A stretch of 32,210 nucleotides of DNA from Betaproteobacteria bacterium (GCA_004297625.1 SCTY01000048.1:1-32210); one strand, 5' to 3'. Positions 15,576-26,319 are shown, counted from the first letter of the stretch. Numbers and translations: made by a program. The notes: generated by a model from the sequence alone, not told the origin.

Positions 15576-16973
15576 ATGGACTGGCCGCATACCATCGTCG
15601 ACCGTGAAGCCTGGCACCAGGCCGCCGAACGCCTGCGTTCGACCGAATGGTCGCTGCTCGGCCTGTGGGGTGAGCCGGGCGTCGCGCATATGGCCGTGAT
15701 GCAAGCGGGCCAATGCGCACTGCTGAGTCTTGCTTGCGAAGAGAACCGTTTCCCGTCCATCGGCCGCTTGCATGCGCCGGCCATTCGGCTCGAGAGGGCG
15801 ATGCGGGACCTGTATGGGCTGGAGGCCGAGGGCTCGCCGGACGCCCGGCCGTGGCTTCGCCACGAGAGCCCGTATCCGTTCCTGCCCGTCGAGGGCGAAA
15901 GCCTCCACCAGATACCGGTCGGGCCGGTCCACGCCGGCATCATCGAGCCGGGCCACTTCCGGTTCACGGCAAACGGCGAGACCATCGTTCGCCTGGAGCA
16001 GCGGCTCGGATATGTGCACAAGGGCATCGAGTCGCTGATGGCGGGCGCCTCGCTCGAGGGGGCGGCGAAGCTCGCGTGCCGCGTCTCCGGCGACAGCAGC
16101 GTCGCCTTTGCGCTCGCCTTCGCTCAGGCGGTGGAATCCGCTCTCGGCGTAGAGGTCCCGGCGCGCGCCGTATGGCTGCGCGCGCTCGCTGCCGAGCTCG
16201 AGCGCCTCGCGAACCACTTCGGCGATATCGGTGCGGTTTGCAACGACGCGGCGTTCGCGCTGCTGCATGCGCATTTCGGCCTGCTGCGCGAGCACGTGCT
16301 GCGCGCCGCCGGCGCCTGCTTCGGGCATCGCCTGATGATGGACGGCGTGATCCCCGGCGGCCTGCAGCGCGATTTGCCGGCCGACGGCGAGCGCGTGCTG
16401 CTCGAGCTGCTCGCGCTCGCGCGTAAGCGCTTTCCCGAGCTGGTCGAGGTCTACGACGACACCGCGTCGCTGAAAGACCGGACGGTGGACGCCGGGATCC
16501 TGTCCCCCGTGCTCGCGCAGCAGTTCGCCGCCGGCGGCTATGTCGGGCGCGCGTCGGGACGCAAGTTCGACGCGCGGCGCACGCCGGGATACGCGCCGTA
16601 CGACCAGCTGCAATTCGAGATTCCCGTCGTCCAGGCGGGCGACGTGAACGCCCGCGTCTGGATACGGATCCAGGAGGTCGGCCAGAGCCTCGGAATCCTC
16701 GAGCAGATCCTGCGCCAGCTTCCGTCCGGCCCGGTTTGCGAGCCCGTCGCGCGGCACGCGGGCGAAGGGCTTGCACTCGTCGAGGGCTTCCGCGGCGACG
16801 TCCTGGCGTGGGTGCGGATCGGAGACGACGGCCGGGTCGAGCGCTGCCACCTGCGCGACCCGTCCTGGTTCCAATGGCCGCTGCTCGAGGCGGCGATCGA
16901 GGGAAACATCGTCGCCGACTTCCCTCTTTGCAACAAGTCGTTCAACTGCTCGTACTCGGGGCATGATCTCTGA
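15576..16973 (+). CDS. hyfG: HyfG-like large subunit lacking the first NiFe cysteine pair (Ehr type)
   Basis: A 465-residue fusion of a short NuoC-like N-terminal region (about 1-110) and a NuoD/hydrogenase-large-subunit domain (about 111-465). Family signatures include GPVHAGIIEPGHFRF (116-130) and RLGYVHKGIESL (143-154). In true group 4 hydrogenases the next motif is RVCGICG. Here it is RVSGDSS (169-175), so both nickel-binding cysteines are serine (S171, S174). The C-terminal motif is NKSFNCSYSGHDL in place of DPCxxC, leaving at most one cysteine (C458). It therefore cannot bind a standard NiFe centre. This fits the energy-converting hydrogenase-related (Ehr) complexes, whose substrate is unknown. 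It is also shorter than HyfG/HycE (about 570). Confidence 0.87.
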   Translation: MDWPHTIVDREAWHQAAERLRSTEWSLLGLWGEPGVAHMAVMQAGQCALLSLACEENRFPSIGRLHAPAIRLERAMRDLYGLEAEGSPDARPWLRHESPYPFLPVEGESLHQIPVGPVHAGIIEPGHFRFTANGETIVRLEQRLGYVHKGIESLMAGASLEGAAKLACRVSGDSSVAFALAFAQAVESALGVEVPARAVWLRALAAELERLANHFGDIGAVCNDAAFALLHAHFGLLREHVLRAAGACFGHRLMMDGVIPGGLQRDLPADGERVLLELLALARKRFPELVEVYDDTASLKDRTVDAGILSPVLAQQFAAGGYVGRASGRKFDARRTPGYAPYDQLQFEIPVVQAGDVNARVWIRIQEVGQSLGILEQILRQLPSGPVCEPVARHAGEGLALVEGFRGDVLAWVRIGDDGRVERCHLRDPSWFQWPLLEAAIEGNIVADFPLCNKSFNCSYSGHDL

Positions 16974-17503
16974 TGCGCAGGTTGCTCTTCAAGAGCCTGG
17001 TACAGGGCCCGCTGACCGAGGCGGCGCCGGCGGCGGACGATGCCGCCGTCGCCCAGCTCGCCGCGCAAGTGACCGCCGAGGCGCGCAAGCGATTGGGGCG
17101 CACGCTCGCGATTCGCGAAGTCGATGCCGGGTCCTGCAACGGCTGCGAGCTCGAGATCCACGCATTGAGCAATGTGCTCTATGACCTGGAGCGTTTCGGA
17201 CTGCGCTTCGTCGCGTCGCCGCGGCACGCCGATGTGCTGCTGGTGACCGGGCCCGTCACCGCGAACATGCGCCAGGCGCTCGAGCGGACCTACGCGGCGA
17301 CGCCCGGGCCTAAATGGGTCGTGGCCGTCGGCGACTGCGCCCGCAACGGCGGGATATTCGCCGGCAGCCCGGCGTGCGTGGGCGGCGTCGGCAAGGTGCT
17401 GCCGGTGGACCTGCACATCCCCGGCTGCCCGCCGGACCCCACGGCCCTCCTCAAAGGCCTTCTCGCGCTTCTCGAGAGCTCTGCCGGGCGAAGTCAGGCT
17501 TAA
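16973..17503 (+). CDS. hyfI: HyfI-like (NuoB-type) iron-sulfur small subunit
   Basis: A 176-residue NuoB/HyfI-family subunit that carries the cluster nearest the active or quinone site. All four cluster ligands appear present: C55 and C58 in [10 protein letters not shown]122 in GDCARNGG and C152 in PGCPPDP. The electron-transfer site thus seems intact although the NiFe ligands of the neighbouring large subunit are lost. The ATG shares one base with the hyfG stop. No ferredoxin-like HyfA or HyfH gene follows, so the electron donor must be encoded elsewhere or be a soluble protein. The operon ends here, 34 bases before an ABC transporter gene. Confidence 0.88.
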   Translation: MRRLLFKSLVQGPLTEAAPAADDAAVAQLAAQVTAEARKRLGRTLAIREVDAGSCNGCELEIHALSNVLYDLERFGLRFVASPRHADVLLVTGPVTANMRQALERTYAATPGPKWVVAVGDCARNGGIFAGSPACVGGVGKVLPVDLHIPGCPPDPTALLKGLLALLESSAGRSQA

Positions 17504-17537
17504 CAGACCCTTCCGGTTTTTCAAGTATGCTGGTCAG

Positions 17538-18530
17538 GTGGCGACCCTGCTTGAAGTCAGGAATCTCAAGACGAGCTTTTTGAGCGCGGCCGGCACGGTG
17601 CGCGCGGTCGACGGCGTCTCGTGGGACGTCGAGGCGGGCGAGACGGTGGCGCTCGTTGGCGAGTCCGGCTGCGGGAAGTCGGTGTCCGCGCTGAGCATCA
17701 TGCGGCTTGTCGCCGAGCCGGCCGGGCGCATCGAAGGGGGCGAGATCCTCTACAAGGGACGCGATCTCCTGAAGCTCTCGGAGGAGGAGATGCGCGCGGT
17801 GCGCGGCCGCGACATCGCGATGATCTTCCAGGAGCCGATGACGTCGCTCAATCCGGTGCTCTCGATCGGGCGGCAGCTCACCGAGGGGCTGGAGATCCAC
17901 ATGAAAATGAACCCCGCCCAGGCGCGCGCACGTGCGATAGAGCTTCTCGCCATGGTCGGCATTCCCGACCCCGAGCGCAGGCTCGCGCAATATCCGCACC
18001 ACTTCAGCGGCGGCATGCGCCAGCGCATGATGATCGCCATGGCGCTCGCCTGCAATCCTTCCCTGATCCTCGCCGACGAGCCGACCACCGCGCTCGATGT
18101 CACCATCCAAGCGCAGATCCTCGAGCTGATGCGGGACCTCGCCCGGCGCCTCGGCGTGGCTATGCTCATCATCACGCACAATCTGGGCGTCGTCGCGCGC
18201 TATGCCGACCGCGTGAACGTGATGTACGCCGGGCGCATCATAGAGCGGGCGCGTGCCGGCGAGCTCTACGCGAATCCGCGGCATCCCTACACGCTCGGGC
18301 TGCTGCGCTCGGTCCCGCGCCTCGATGAGCCGCGCCGAGCGCGTCTCGATCCGATCGAAGGACAGCCGCCGGACCTTACCCGCCTGCCGCCGGGCTGCTC
18401 GTTTGCGCCGCGCTGCACCTATCGGGTGGAGCGCTGCACCGAATCGGCGCCGCCGCTCGCCGCCCTCGGTGCCGAGCACTGCTCGGCCTGCTGGGAAGCG
18501 CAACGCCTGGTGCGGGAGCGCGCCGCTTGA
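17538..18530 (+). CDS. Dpp/Opp-type ABC importer ATPase, DppD-like
   Basis: A 330-residue ATPase with Walker A GESGCGKS (41-48), signature FSGGMRQR, Walker [13 protein letters not shown], and the C-terminal oligopeptide-transporter extension containing [17 protein letters not shown]. That cysteine-bearing tail is typical of DppD/OppD proteins and can hold an iron-sulfur centre. It powers uptake with the DppF-like partner, whose TTG start overlaps this stop. The start is a GTG at 17538 giving [11 protein letters not shown]; the ATG at 17527 is in another frame. The ribosome site is weak. The substrate could be peptides, but this family also carries nickel, glutathione, opines and other solutes, so I leave the symbol empty. 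Confidence 0.88.
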   Translation: MATLLEVRNLKTSFLSAAGTVRAVDGVSWDVEAGETVALVGESGCGKSVSALSIMRLVAEPAGRIEGGEILYKGRDLLKLSEEEMRAVRGRDIAMIFQEPMTSLNPVLSIGRQLTEGLEIHMKMNPAQARARAIELLAMVGIPDPERRLAQYPHHFSGGMRQRMMIAMALACNPSLILADEPTTALDVTIQAQILELMRDLARRLGVAMLIITHNLGVVARYADRVNVMYAGRIIERARAGELYANPRHPYTLGLLRSVPRLDEPRRARLDPIEGQPPDLTRLPPGCSFAPRCTYRVERCTESAPPLAALGAEHCSACWEAQRLVRERAA

Positions 18531-19501
18531 CCGAGGCGCTGCTCGAGGTCCACGACCTCGTCAAGCACTTTCCGGTCGGCGGCGCAATGCTCGCCCGCTC
18601 CGCAACGCCGGTGCGGGCGGTAGACGGCGTAAGCTTCACGATCCGGCGCGGCGAGACGCTCGGACTCGTCGGCGAATCCGGCTGCGGCAAGACGACTACC
18701 GGCCGCTGCATCCTGCAGCTCGAACGCCCGACCAGCGGGCGGATCCTCTTCGAAGGCCTGGACCTGGTGACGCTGGGCGAGGAGGCGTTGCGGCCGGTGC
18801 GGCGCCGGGTGCAGGTGATCTTCCAGGATCCCTACTCTTCGCTCAATCCGCGCATGACCATAGGGCAGATCCTCGCCGAGCCGCTCAAGGTTCACGGCAT
18901 CGTTCCCGACCGGCAGGGGCGCGCGGCACGGGTGCGCGAGCTCCTGGTGCAGGTCGGGCTCCTGCCGCAGCACGCGGGGCGCTACCCGCACCAGCTCTCC
19001 GGCGGTCAGCGCCAGCGAGTGGGAATAGCGCGTGCGCTCGCCATGGAGCCCGCGCTCATCGTCTGCGACGAACCGGTGTCCGCGCTTGACGTCTCCATAC
19101 AGGCGCAGATCATCAATCTGCTCGAGGATCTGCAGAGCCGGCTGGGGCTGACGTACCTGTTCATCGCCCACGACCTTTCCGTGGTGCGCCACATCTCGGA
19201 CCGCGTGGCGGTGATGTATCTCGGCAGGATCGTCGAGATCGCCGACCGCAAGACGCTCTACGAAGCTCCCGTGCACCCGTATACGAAAGCGCTTCTTTCA
19301 GCGGTACCGATTCCCGATCCCCGGCTCGAGGCCCGCCGGGAGCGCACCGTGCTGCGGGGCGAAGTGCCGAGCGCCCTCAAGCCCCCGTCGGGTTGCGTAT
19401 TCCATCCACGCTGCCCGATCGCCGAAGCACGCTGCGCTGCGGAAGCGCCAAACTTAAGGGAAATTAAGTCTGCGCACTGGGGCGCCTGCCATCTCGCTTG
19501 A
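18527..19501 (+). CDS. Dpp/Opp-type ABC importer ATPase, DppF-like
   Basis: A 324-residue ATPase with Walker A GESGCGKT (49-56), signature LSGGQRQR, Walker [13 protein letters not shown] and the family tail [17 protein letters not shown]. It pairs with the preceding DppD-like ATPase. The TTG start overlaps the preceding TGA (TTGA), so the two are translationally coupled. A candidate promoter for the binding protein overlaps its stop codon. The substrate is unknown, as for the whole transporter. Confidence 0.88.
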   Translation: MTEALLEVHDLVKHFPVGGAMLARSATPVRAVDGVSFTIRRGETLGLVGESGCGKTTTGRCILQLERPTSGRILFEGLDLVTLGEEALRPVRRRVQVIFQDPYSSLNPRMTIGQILAEPLKVHGIVPDRQGRAARVRELLVQVGLLPQHAGRYPHQLSGGQRQRVGIARALAMEPALIVCDEPVSALDVSIQAQIINLLEDLQSRLGLTYLFIAHDLSVVRHISDRVAVMYLGRIVEIADRKTLYEAPVHPYTKALLSAVPIPDPRLEARRERTVLRGEVPSALKPPSGCVFHPRCPIAEARCAAEAPNLREIKSAHWGACHLA

Positions 19502-19525
19502 CAGCGCATCGGATCGCCCTTTAAC
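19498..19525 (+). promoter_or_regulatory. sigma-70-like promoter before the binding-protein gene
   Basis: A perfect TTGACA (19498-19503), 16 bases and TTTAAC (19520-19525) overlap the end of the second ATPase gene. Extra transcription from here would explain the usual excess of binding protein over ATPases. A small CCCC/GGGG hairpin lies between it and the GAGGAGGAGG ribosome site of the next gene. Confidence 0.5.
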
Positions 19526-19591
19526 TAGCCAGCCAAGACAAAGACCCCGCAAAAAGGGGCGCCCGCACGAATTTGTAGAGGAGGAGGCGCA

Positions 19592-21181
19592 ATGAGAAGT
19601 CTCGTACATGCACTCGCCCTGGTGGCCGGTGCGCTGTTCGCTTTCCCAATCCAGGCGCAGAGCCCGCGCTATGGCGGCGAGCTCGTTTTCCCGGTTCCCT
19701 CCGAGCCGCCGTCCTACGACGGGCACCGTGAAGAGACCTTCGGCCTGATCCATCCGATCGCGCCGTTCTATAACACGCTGCTGCGCGTCGACCCGAACGA
19801 CAAGAGCGGAACGAAGCCCGCCCCGTCGCTCGCCGAGAGCTGGAGCGTGTCGCAGGACGGCAAGACCTACACCTTCCAGCTGCACAGGGGCGTCAAGTTC
19901 CACGACGGCTCCGAGATGACCTCGAAGGACGTCAAGGCGTCCTACGACAAGATCATCTTTCCGCCGCCCGGCGTCGGGTCGACCCGCAAAGGGCAGTACG
20001 TGGTCGTGGAGTCGGTCGAAGCGCCCGAGCCGTACACGGTCGTGTTCCGCCTCAAGCACCCGTCGGGATCCTTCATCGCCTCGCTGCTCTCGCCGTACAA
20101 CTTCATCTACAAAGCGGACATCCTCGCCAAGGATCCTCACTGGTACGAGACCCATATCATGGGCACGGGGCCGTTCACTTTCGTCGAGCACGTGAAAGGG
20201 TCGCACGTCGTCGGCAAGAAGAACCCCAACTATTGGGATAAGGGCAAGCCCTACCTCGACGGCTTCCGCGCCGTGTTCATGCGCGACACGGCCGCGCAGG
20301 TGGCCGCGGTACGCGGCGAGCGCGCGCAGATCCAGTTCCGCGGCTTCACGCCGGTGGCCCGCAACGATCTGGAGAAAGCGCTCGGCAACAAGATCACGGT
20401 GCAGGAATCGCCCTGGGACTGCATCCTGCTGGTCGCGATCAACCACAAGAAGAAGCCGTTCGACGATCCACGGGTGCGGCGGGCCCTGACCCTCGCGCTC
20501 GACCGCTACGAGGGCTCCAAGGCGCTTTCCAGGATCGCCATCGTCAAGGAGGTGGCCGGCGTGCAGGTTCCGGGCACGCCGTTCGCGACGCCGCCCGATG
20601 AGCTCGCCAAGCTCGCGGGCTACTGGCGCGACCCGGAAAAGTCGCGCGCCGAAGCAAGAAGGCTCCTCAAGGAAGCCGGTGTGCCGGAAGGGTTCTCCTT
20701 CACGTTCATGAACCGCGGCATCCCGATGCCCTACGAGCCGCTCGGCGTGTGGATGATTGACCAGTGGCGCAAGGTCGGGCTCAACGTCACGCAGCGCGTG
20801 ATCGAGCCGGCCGCGTACTTCGGCTCGCTCAGAAAAGGCGAGCACGAGGTGGCGATGGACTTCCAGTGCGGCTACATCGTCGAGCCCGACCTCGACATGT
20901 ACAAGTTCCTGTCGAGCAGCCGCAATCCGGCGAACTACGGCTACTACGAGGACCCGGTGCTCGACCAGCTCTACGACAAGCAGAGCCAGGCGACGAACCC
21001 GGAAGAGCGCAAGAAGATCATCCGCGAGTTCGAGAAGCGCGTCCTCGACGAGCAGGCCCACTACCTGATGACGCTGCAGTGGCACCGGATCATCCCGCAT
21101 TCGTCGCGGCTGCACGGCTGGACCATCACGCCGAGTCATTATCTGAATAACACCCTGGACACCGTCTGGCTTTCCCCATAA
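19592..21181 (+). CDS. periplasmic substrate-binding protein of the Dpp/Opp-type importer
   Basis: A 529-residue protein of the SBP_bac_5 (DppA/OppA/NikA) family. A Sec signal peptide is visible (RSLVHALALVAGALFAFPIQAQ), with likely cleavage after an AxA-like site near residue 23. The mature part shows the family pattern LAESWSVSQDGKTYTFQLHRGVKF. It would capture the solute in the periplasm and deliver it to the two permeases encoded next. The start has a strong GAGGAGGAGG ribosome site. The ligand cannot be read from sequence; the neighbouring phosphonoacetate hydrolase is one hint, but the two are not in one tight operon. Confidence 0.9.
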   Translation: MRSLVHALALVAGALFAFPIQAQSPRYGGELVFPVPSEPPSYDGHREETFGLIHPIAPFYNTLLRVDPNDKSGTKPAPSLAESWSVSQDGKTYTFQLHRGVKFHDGSEMTSKDVKASYDKIIFPPPGVGSTRKGQYVVVESVEAPEPYTVVFRLKHPSGSFIASLLSPYNFIYKADILAKDPHWYETHIMGTGPFTFVEHVKGSHVVGKKNPNYWDKGKPYLDGFRAVFMRDTAAQVAAVRGERAQIQFRGFTPVARNDLEKALGNKITVQESPWDCILLVAINHKKKPFDDPRVRRALTLALDRYEGSKALSRIAIVKEVAGVQVPGTPFATPPDELAKLAGYWRDPEKSRAEARRLLKEAGVPEGFSFTFMNRGIPMPYEPLGVWMIDQWRKVGLNVTQRVIEPAAYFGSLRKGEHEVAMDFQCGYIVEPDLDMYKFLSSSRNPANYGYYEDPVLDQLYDKQSQATNPEERKKIIREFEKRVLDEQAHYLMTLQWHRIIPHSSRLHGWTITPSHYLNNTLDTVWLSP

Positions 21182-21202
21182 GGCCGCGGCCGGCGTAGGT
21201 CC

Positions 21203-22159
21203 ATGGCGCTTTACATCCTCAAGCGGCTGCTCGCCATGGTCCCGACGCTGCTTGGGGTGGCGGTGCTCATCTTCCTCCTGCTGCGCGTCATTCCGGGCGA
21301 CGTGGTGGAAGCCCGCTACCTCACGCAGGGCAGCCAGTTCCAGTCGCAGGAGCTGATGGACCTCGAGCGCAAGAAGCTCGGGCTCGACCAGCCGCTATGG
21401 AAGCAATTCGGCAGCTGGATGTCGGGGCTCGGGCGGCTCGACTTCGGCCTGTCGATGTGGACCGCGTCGCCGATCACCGAGGAGATCAAGCTGCGCTTCG
21501 CGCTGTCGCTGCAGGTGGCCATCATGGCGAGCACGATTGCGACGCTGCTCGCGATTCCCCTCGGCATCCTGGCGGCGGTCAAGCAGGACAGCTGGGTGGA
21601 TTACGCCGTGCGCGTATTTTCGATCGCCGGGCTGGCCACGCCCTCGTTCTGGCTGGGCACCCTGATGATCCTCGCCATGCTGATCATCTTCAAATGGGTC
21701 CCGCCGATGGTGTTCACGCCGCTATGGGTGAACCCGTGGGACAACCTGGCGCAGCTCATCTGGCCGGCGCTTGCCGTGGGCTACCGATACTGCGCCGTGG
21801 GCACGCGCATGATGCGCTCCACGATGCTCGAGGTGCTGCGCGAAGACTACATCCGCACCGCGCGCGCCAAGGGGCTTTGGCTGAAGCTCATCCTCACGCG
21901 CCACGCGCTGAAGAACGCCATCCTGCCGGTGCTCACCGTGATCAGCATGGAGTTCGCCTTTTTGCTGGGCGGGCTGGTGGTGACCGAGCAGGTATTCAAC
22001 CTGAACGGCCTGGGAATGCTCTTCGTCGAGGCGATCTCCCACCGGGACTACACGCTCACGCAGGCGCTGGTGATGCTGGTCGCCACGTTTTTCCTCATCG
22101 TGAACTTCGTGGTCGACATCGCCTACGCCTGGCTCGACCCGCGCATCCGCTACCGCTGA
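21203..22159 (+). CDS. ABC importer permease, DppB-like
   Basis: A 318-residue inner-membrane permease of the BPD_transp_1 family. It has the DppB-type N-terminus (LYILKRLLAMVPTLLGVAVL) and the EAA loop DYIRTARAKGLWLKLILTRHALKNA, the contact for the ATPases. Six hydrophobic segments are expected. It follows the binding protein by 21 bases and precedes the second permease by four. Confidence 0.9.
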   Translation: MALYILKRLLAMVPTLLGVAVLIFLLLRVIPGDVVEARYLTQGSQFQSQELMDLERKKLGLDQPLWKQFGSWMSGLGRLDFGLSMWTASPITEEIKLRFALSLQVAIMASTIATLLAIPLGILAAVKQDSWVDYAVRVFSIAGLATPSFWLGTLMILAMLIIFKWVPPMVFTPLWVNPWDNLAQLIWPALAVGYRYCAVGTRMMRSTMLEVLREDYIRTARAKGLWLKLILTRHALKNAILPVLTVISMEFAFLLGGLVVTEQVFNLNGLGMLFVEAISHRDYTLTQALVMLVATFFLIVNFVVDIAYAWLDPRIRYR

Positions 22160-22163
22160 AAGC

Positions 22164-23063
22164 ATGGCAGCCGCCCCGCAAACCATCGAGGATCTGGCAC
22201 GCGCGGAAGCGCGCCGCCCGCGGTGGCTCGCCGTCATCCTCGACTTCGCGCGCCAGCGCCCGCTCGGCGCCGTCGGCGCCGCGATCATCGTGTTCATGGC
22301 GTTGCTTGCCGCGGGGGCGGGTCTCGTCGCGCCATACGACCCCCTCGCCAACGATTACGCCGCCATGCTGTCCGCGCCAAGCGCGGCGCACTGGCTCGGC
22401 ACCGACAGCTTCGGCCGCGACTTGCTCTCGCGCGTCATCTTCGGCTCGCGCACCGCGCTGATGGTCGGCCTGGGGGCTTCCCTTCTCGGCGCGACCATCG
22501 GGTCGGCCATCGGCGTAACGAGCGCCTATTTTGCCGGCCGCGTCGACCTCCTGGTGCAGCGCGTAATGGACATCTTCTTCGCGTTTCCGGTGATCGTTCT
22601 CGCCCTCGCCGTGGTGGCGATCCTCGGAACCGGCGCGGGCAATGTCATTCTGGCGATCGCCACGCCGATGGTGCCGCGCTGCGCGCGCGTGGTGCGCTCG
22701 AGCGCGCTCGCCATCCGCGAGATGCCGTACGTCGACGCGGCGCGCGCGTCGGGATTCGGGCACGCGCGCATCATCCTGAGGCACATGCTGCCGAACGTCA
22801 TGGCGCCGATCCTCATCATGGCGACCGCGTTCCTCGGCGAGGCGATCCTGCTCGAGGCGTCGCTCTCGTTCCTCGGTCTGGGCGTGCAGGAGCCGACTGC
22901 CGCCTGGGGGTTGATGCTGCGCGGCGCCGCCGTGGAGTTCGCCGAGAGCGCGCCGTGGATGGCGATCTTCCCTGGGCTCGCAATCAGCCTGGCGGTGTTC
23001 GGCTTCAACCTGTTCGGCGACTCGCTGCGCGACGCGCTCGACCCTCGCCTGCGCACTCAATAA
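22164..23063 (+). CDS. ABC importer permease, DppC-like
   Basis: A 299-residue inner-membrane permease with a DppC-type start (cytoplasmic N-terminal helix, then one membrane segment), the typical GTDSFGRDLLSRVIFGSRTAL segment, and the EAA loop YVDAARASGFGHARIILRHMLPN. It forms the channel with the DppB-like subunit. It closes the transporter operon; an AT-rich stretch and a truncated gene follow. Confidence 0.9.
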   Translation: MAAAPQTIEDLARAEARRPRWLAVILDFARQRPLGAVGAAIIVFMALLAAGAGLVAPYDPLANDYAAMLSAPSAAHWLGTDSFGRDLLSRVIFGSRTALMVGLGASLLGATIGSAIGVTSAYFAGRVDLLVQRVMDIFFAFPVIVLALAVVAILGTGAGNVILAIATPMVPRCARVVRSSALAIREMPYVDAARASGFGHARIILRHMLPNVMAPILIMATAFLGEAILLEASLSFLGLGVQEPTAAWGLMLRGAAVEFAESAPWMAIFPGLAISLAVFGFNLFGDSLRDALDPRLRTQ

Positions 23064-23164
23064 GAGAAACAAAATAGCAAAACAGGGACAGATCCCATTT
23101 TTCTCATCTAGCTTTCTCCAGGGCGCGCGCGAGGCGGCGGGCGTGCCGGCCGCGGTGCTCTACG
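23064..23164. other. gene-free AT-rich junction with a short possible interspersed repeat
   Basis: The first 45 bases after the permease gene are AT-rich and contain AACAGGGACAGATCCCATTTTT (only GGGA-CAGA-TCCC is self-paired, 23085-23096). Similar GGGACAGATCCC strings recur between genes in many betaproteobacterial genomes as I recall, but this is the only clear copy I see here. The rest reads as coding-like DNA with no complete gene. Confidence 0.3.
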
Positions 23165-24854
<1,690 letters not shown>

Positions 24855-24857
24855 AAG

Positions 24858-24893
24858 CAAAAAGCCCGGTCCTCTCACGAGGCCGGGCTTTTC
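24858..24893. terminator. bidirectional rho-independent terminator between convergent genes
   Basis: AAAAA-GCCCGG-t-CCTC-TCAC-GAGG-CCGGGC-TTTT folds into a strong stem with A and T tracts on either side. It lies three bases after the phnA stop and ends the convergent flavin oxidase operon from the other side. It is nearly identical to the terminator of the rRNA operon at 31563-31599. Confidence 0.85.
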
Positions 24894-24944
24894 GCTTGAA
24901 GATGGCCTTATCCCGCCTATCAGCGTCCTGGTCTAGGACGACCC
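24858..24944 (-). repeat. rRNA-operon remnant: terminator fused to a 23S rRNA fragment
   Basis: Positions 24858-24908 match 31563-31615 (rRNA terminator plus CGCTTGAAGATGGCCT) apart from the hairpin loop and the lengths of the A and T tracts. Positions 24910-24944 match 31868-31902 inside the 23S rRNA at 34 of 35 bases. In the intact operon these two blocks are about 250 bases apart, separated by 5S, the spacer and the 23S end. The scar is therefore a copy of an rRNA-operon tail with an internal deletion. Confidence 0.85.
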
Positions 24945-26306
24945 GACGCTCGGCTGGATGTTCTGATTCAAACGGAAAAAGTTGCGCGGATCATACGTGT
25001 TCTTCAGCGCGACCAGGCGCTCATAGTCTTGTCGATAGGCCGCTTGCGTGCGTTCCTGCCCTTCCTCGCCGAGAAAGTTCACATAGGCGCCCGCCGTCGC
25101 ATGCGGCGCGACTGCCGCCCAGCACTCGCGCGCCCAGGCGATATGCGCCTCTCGCTCGGCCGGGTCGGTCCAGGTGGCTGCGACGTTCAGGCAGAAGGCG
25201 GCCTCGCCGAGCCTCGCCGCGCCGCCCAATTGATACAGCGCCAGGAGCGACAGCGGCGAGGTCATGCGCCGGGCGCTGTCGACGATCGCATCGATAGCCG
25301 CGTCGCCGAGCTCGCGCAGATACGACGTCTTCCAGTAGTTGTGCCGCCCCGGCGGTTGCGCGGCGTCGAACATGGTCTGGTGCTCGACGTAGGGCTTCAG
25401 GCTGATCCCGTCCACGAGCGGCGGGCCGAACGCGCGCAGCGGCTGCACCGCGCGCTCGCCTGCCTCGATGACGCCCGCATGGCACACGGCGACCCCGATG
25501 ATCGGCATGCCGCGCAGGAAAGGCGGCAGCTTGGGCAGATGCGGCAGCCGGCGCAGGATGACGATCGTCGTCAGCTCATCCGGCGCGTTGGCCGCGTACT
25601 CGCGGTGAAAACGCAGCACCTCGGCCGCGCGCTCCTGCGGATGAAGCACCCACCCGGCGAGCACGATCGGCCCTACCGGGTGCAGGCGAAAACGCAGCTC
25701 GGTGACGATGCCGAAATTGCCGCCGCCCCGCTGCAGGCCCCAGAAGAGTTCCGCATTCTGCTCCGCGCTCGCGTGCAAGAACTGGCCGTCGGCCGTCACC
25801 AGGTCGGCGCCCGCCAGGTTGTCCGCCGTCAAGCCGTGCTTGCGCATCAGCCAGCCGATGCCGCCGCCCAGCGTCAAGCCGGCGACTCCGGTTTCGGACA
25901 CGATTCCCCCGGTCACGGCCAAGGCATGCGCCTGGGTGGCACGATCGAGGCCGCCCCAGTTCAGGCCCGACTGAACCGTGGCGAGCCTGTGCTCCGGATC
26001 GACGCGCACGCCTCGCATGAGCGACAAGTCTATGACCAACCCGCCGTCGCAGGTGCCGTGGCCCGCCACGCTGTGGCCGCCGCCGCGCACCGCGACCAGC
26101 TGCTCGTGCTTGTGCGCGAACTTCACCGCCGCCTTGACGTCGTCGGCGCCCGCGCAGCGGACGATGAGCGCCGGCCTCCTGTCGATCATGCCGTTCCAGA
26201 CCCGCCGCGCCTGGTCGAAGTCCGCGTCGCCGGGCTGGATGAGCCTGCCGGCGACACGCTTCGCGAGTTCCGCGACGGCGGCGTTCGGCAGGGGCGGCGC
26301 AGGCAT
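24933..26306 (-). CDS. FAD-linked oxidase with BBE domain
   Basis: A 457-residue flavoprotein of the PCMH-type FAD-binding/berberine-bridge-like family. RGGGHSVAG (74-82) contains H78, the expected covalent attachment site for FAD. The stretch GLTLGGGIGWLMRKHGL (143-159) follows, and the C-terminal BBE motif appears as NTYDPRNFFRLNQNI. The cysteine used for a second covalent bond in bicovalent members is not seen (SETGVAG). Members oxidise alcohols, sugars or alkaloid-like substrates with O2; the substrate here is unknown. The ATG at 26306 is preferred to upstream in-frame codons because it lies 13 bases after the OsmC stop. Its last two residues and stop are encoded by rRNA-derived sequence. 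Confidence 0.87.
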   Translation of the reverse strand: MPAPPLPNAAVAELAKRVAGRLIQPGDADFDQARRVWNGMIDRRPALIVRCAGADDVKAAVKFAHKHEQLVAVRGGGHSVAGHGTCDGGLVIDLSLMRGVRVDPEHRLATVQSGLNWGGLDRATQAHALAVTGGIVSETGVAGLTLGGGIGWLMRKHGLTADNLAGADLVTADGQFLHASAEQNAELFWGLQRGGGNFGIVTELRFRLHPVGPIVLAGWVLHPQERAAEVLRFHREYAANAPDELTTIVILRRLPHLPKLPPFLRGMPIIGVAVCHAGVIEAGERAVQPLRAFGPPLVDGISLKPYVEHQTMFDAAQPPGRHNYWKTSYLRELGDAAIDAIVDSARRMTSPLSLLALYQLGGAARLGEAAFCLNVAATWTDPAEREAHIAWARECWAAVAPHATAGAYVNFLGEEGQERTQAAYRQDYERLVALKNTYDPRNFFRLNQNIQPSVGSS

Positions 26307-26319
26307 GATCGGCGTCAGC

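Noticed and set aside
14105..16027. A 640-residue minus-strand open frame opposite hyfF and hyfG
   Set aside because: It is low-complexity and Arg/Glu/His-rich, opposite well-motifed genes, so it is a shadow frame.
15576..16973. Calling the hyf-like operon a working NiFe hydrogenase or formate hydrogenlyase
   Set aside because: Both cysteines of the first nickel motif are serine, and no formate dehydrogenase, ferredoxin subunit or hyp maturation gene is present.
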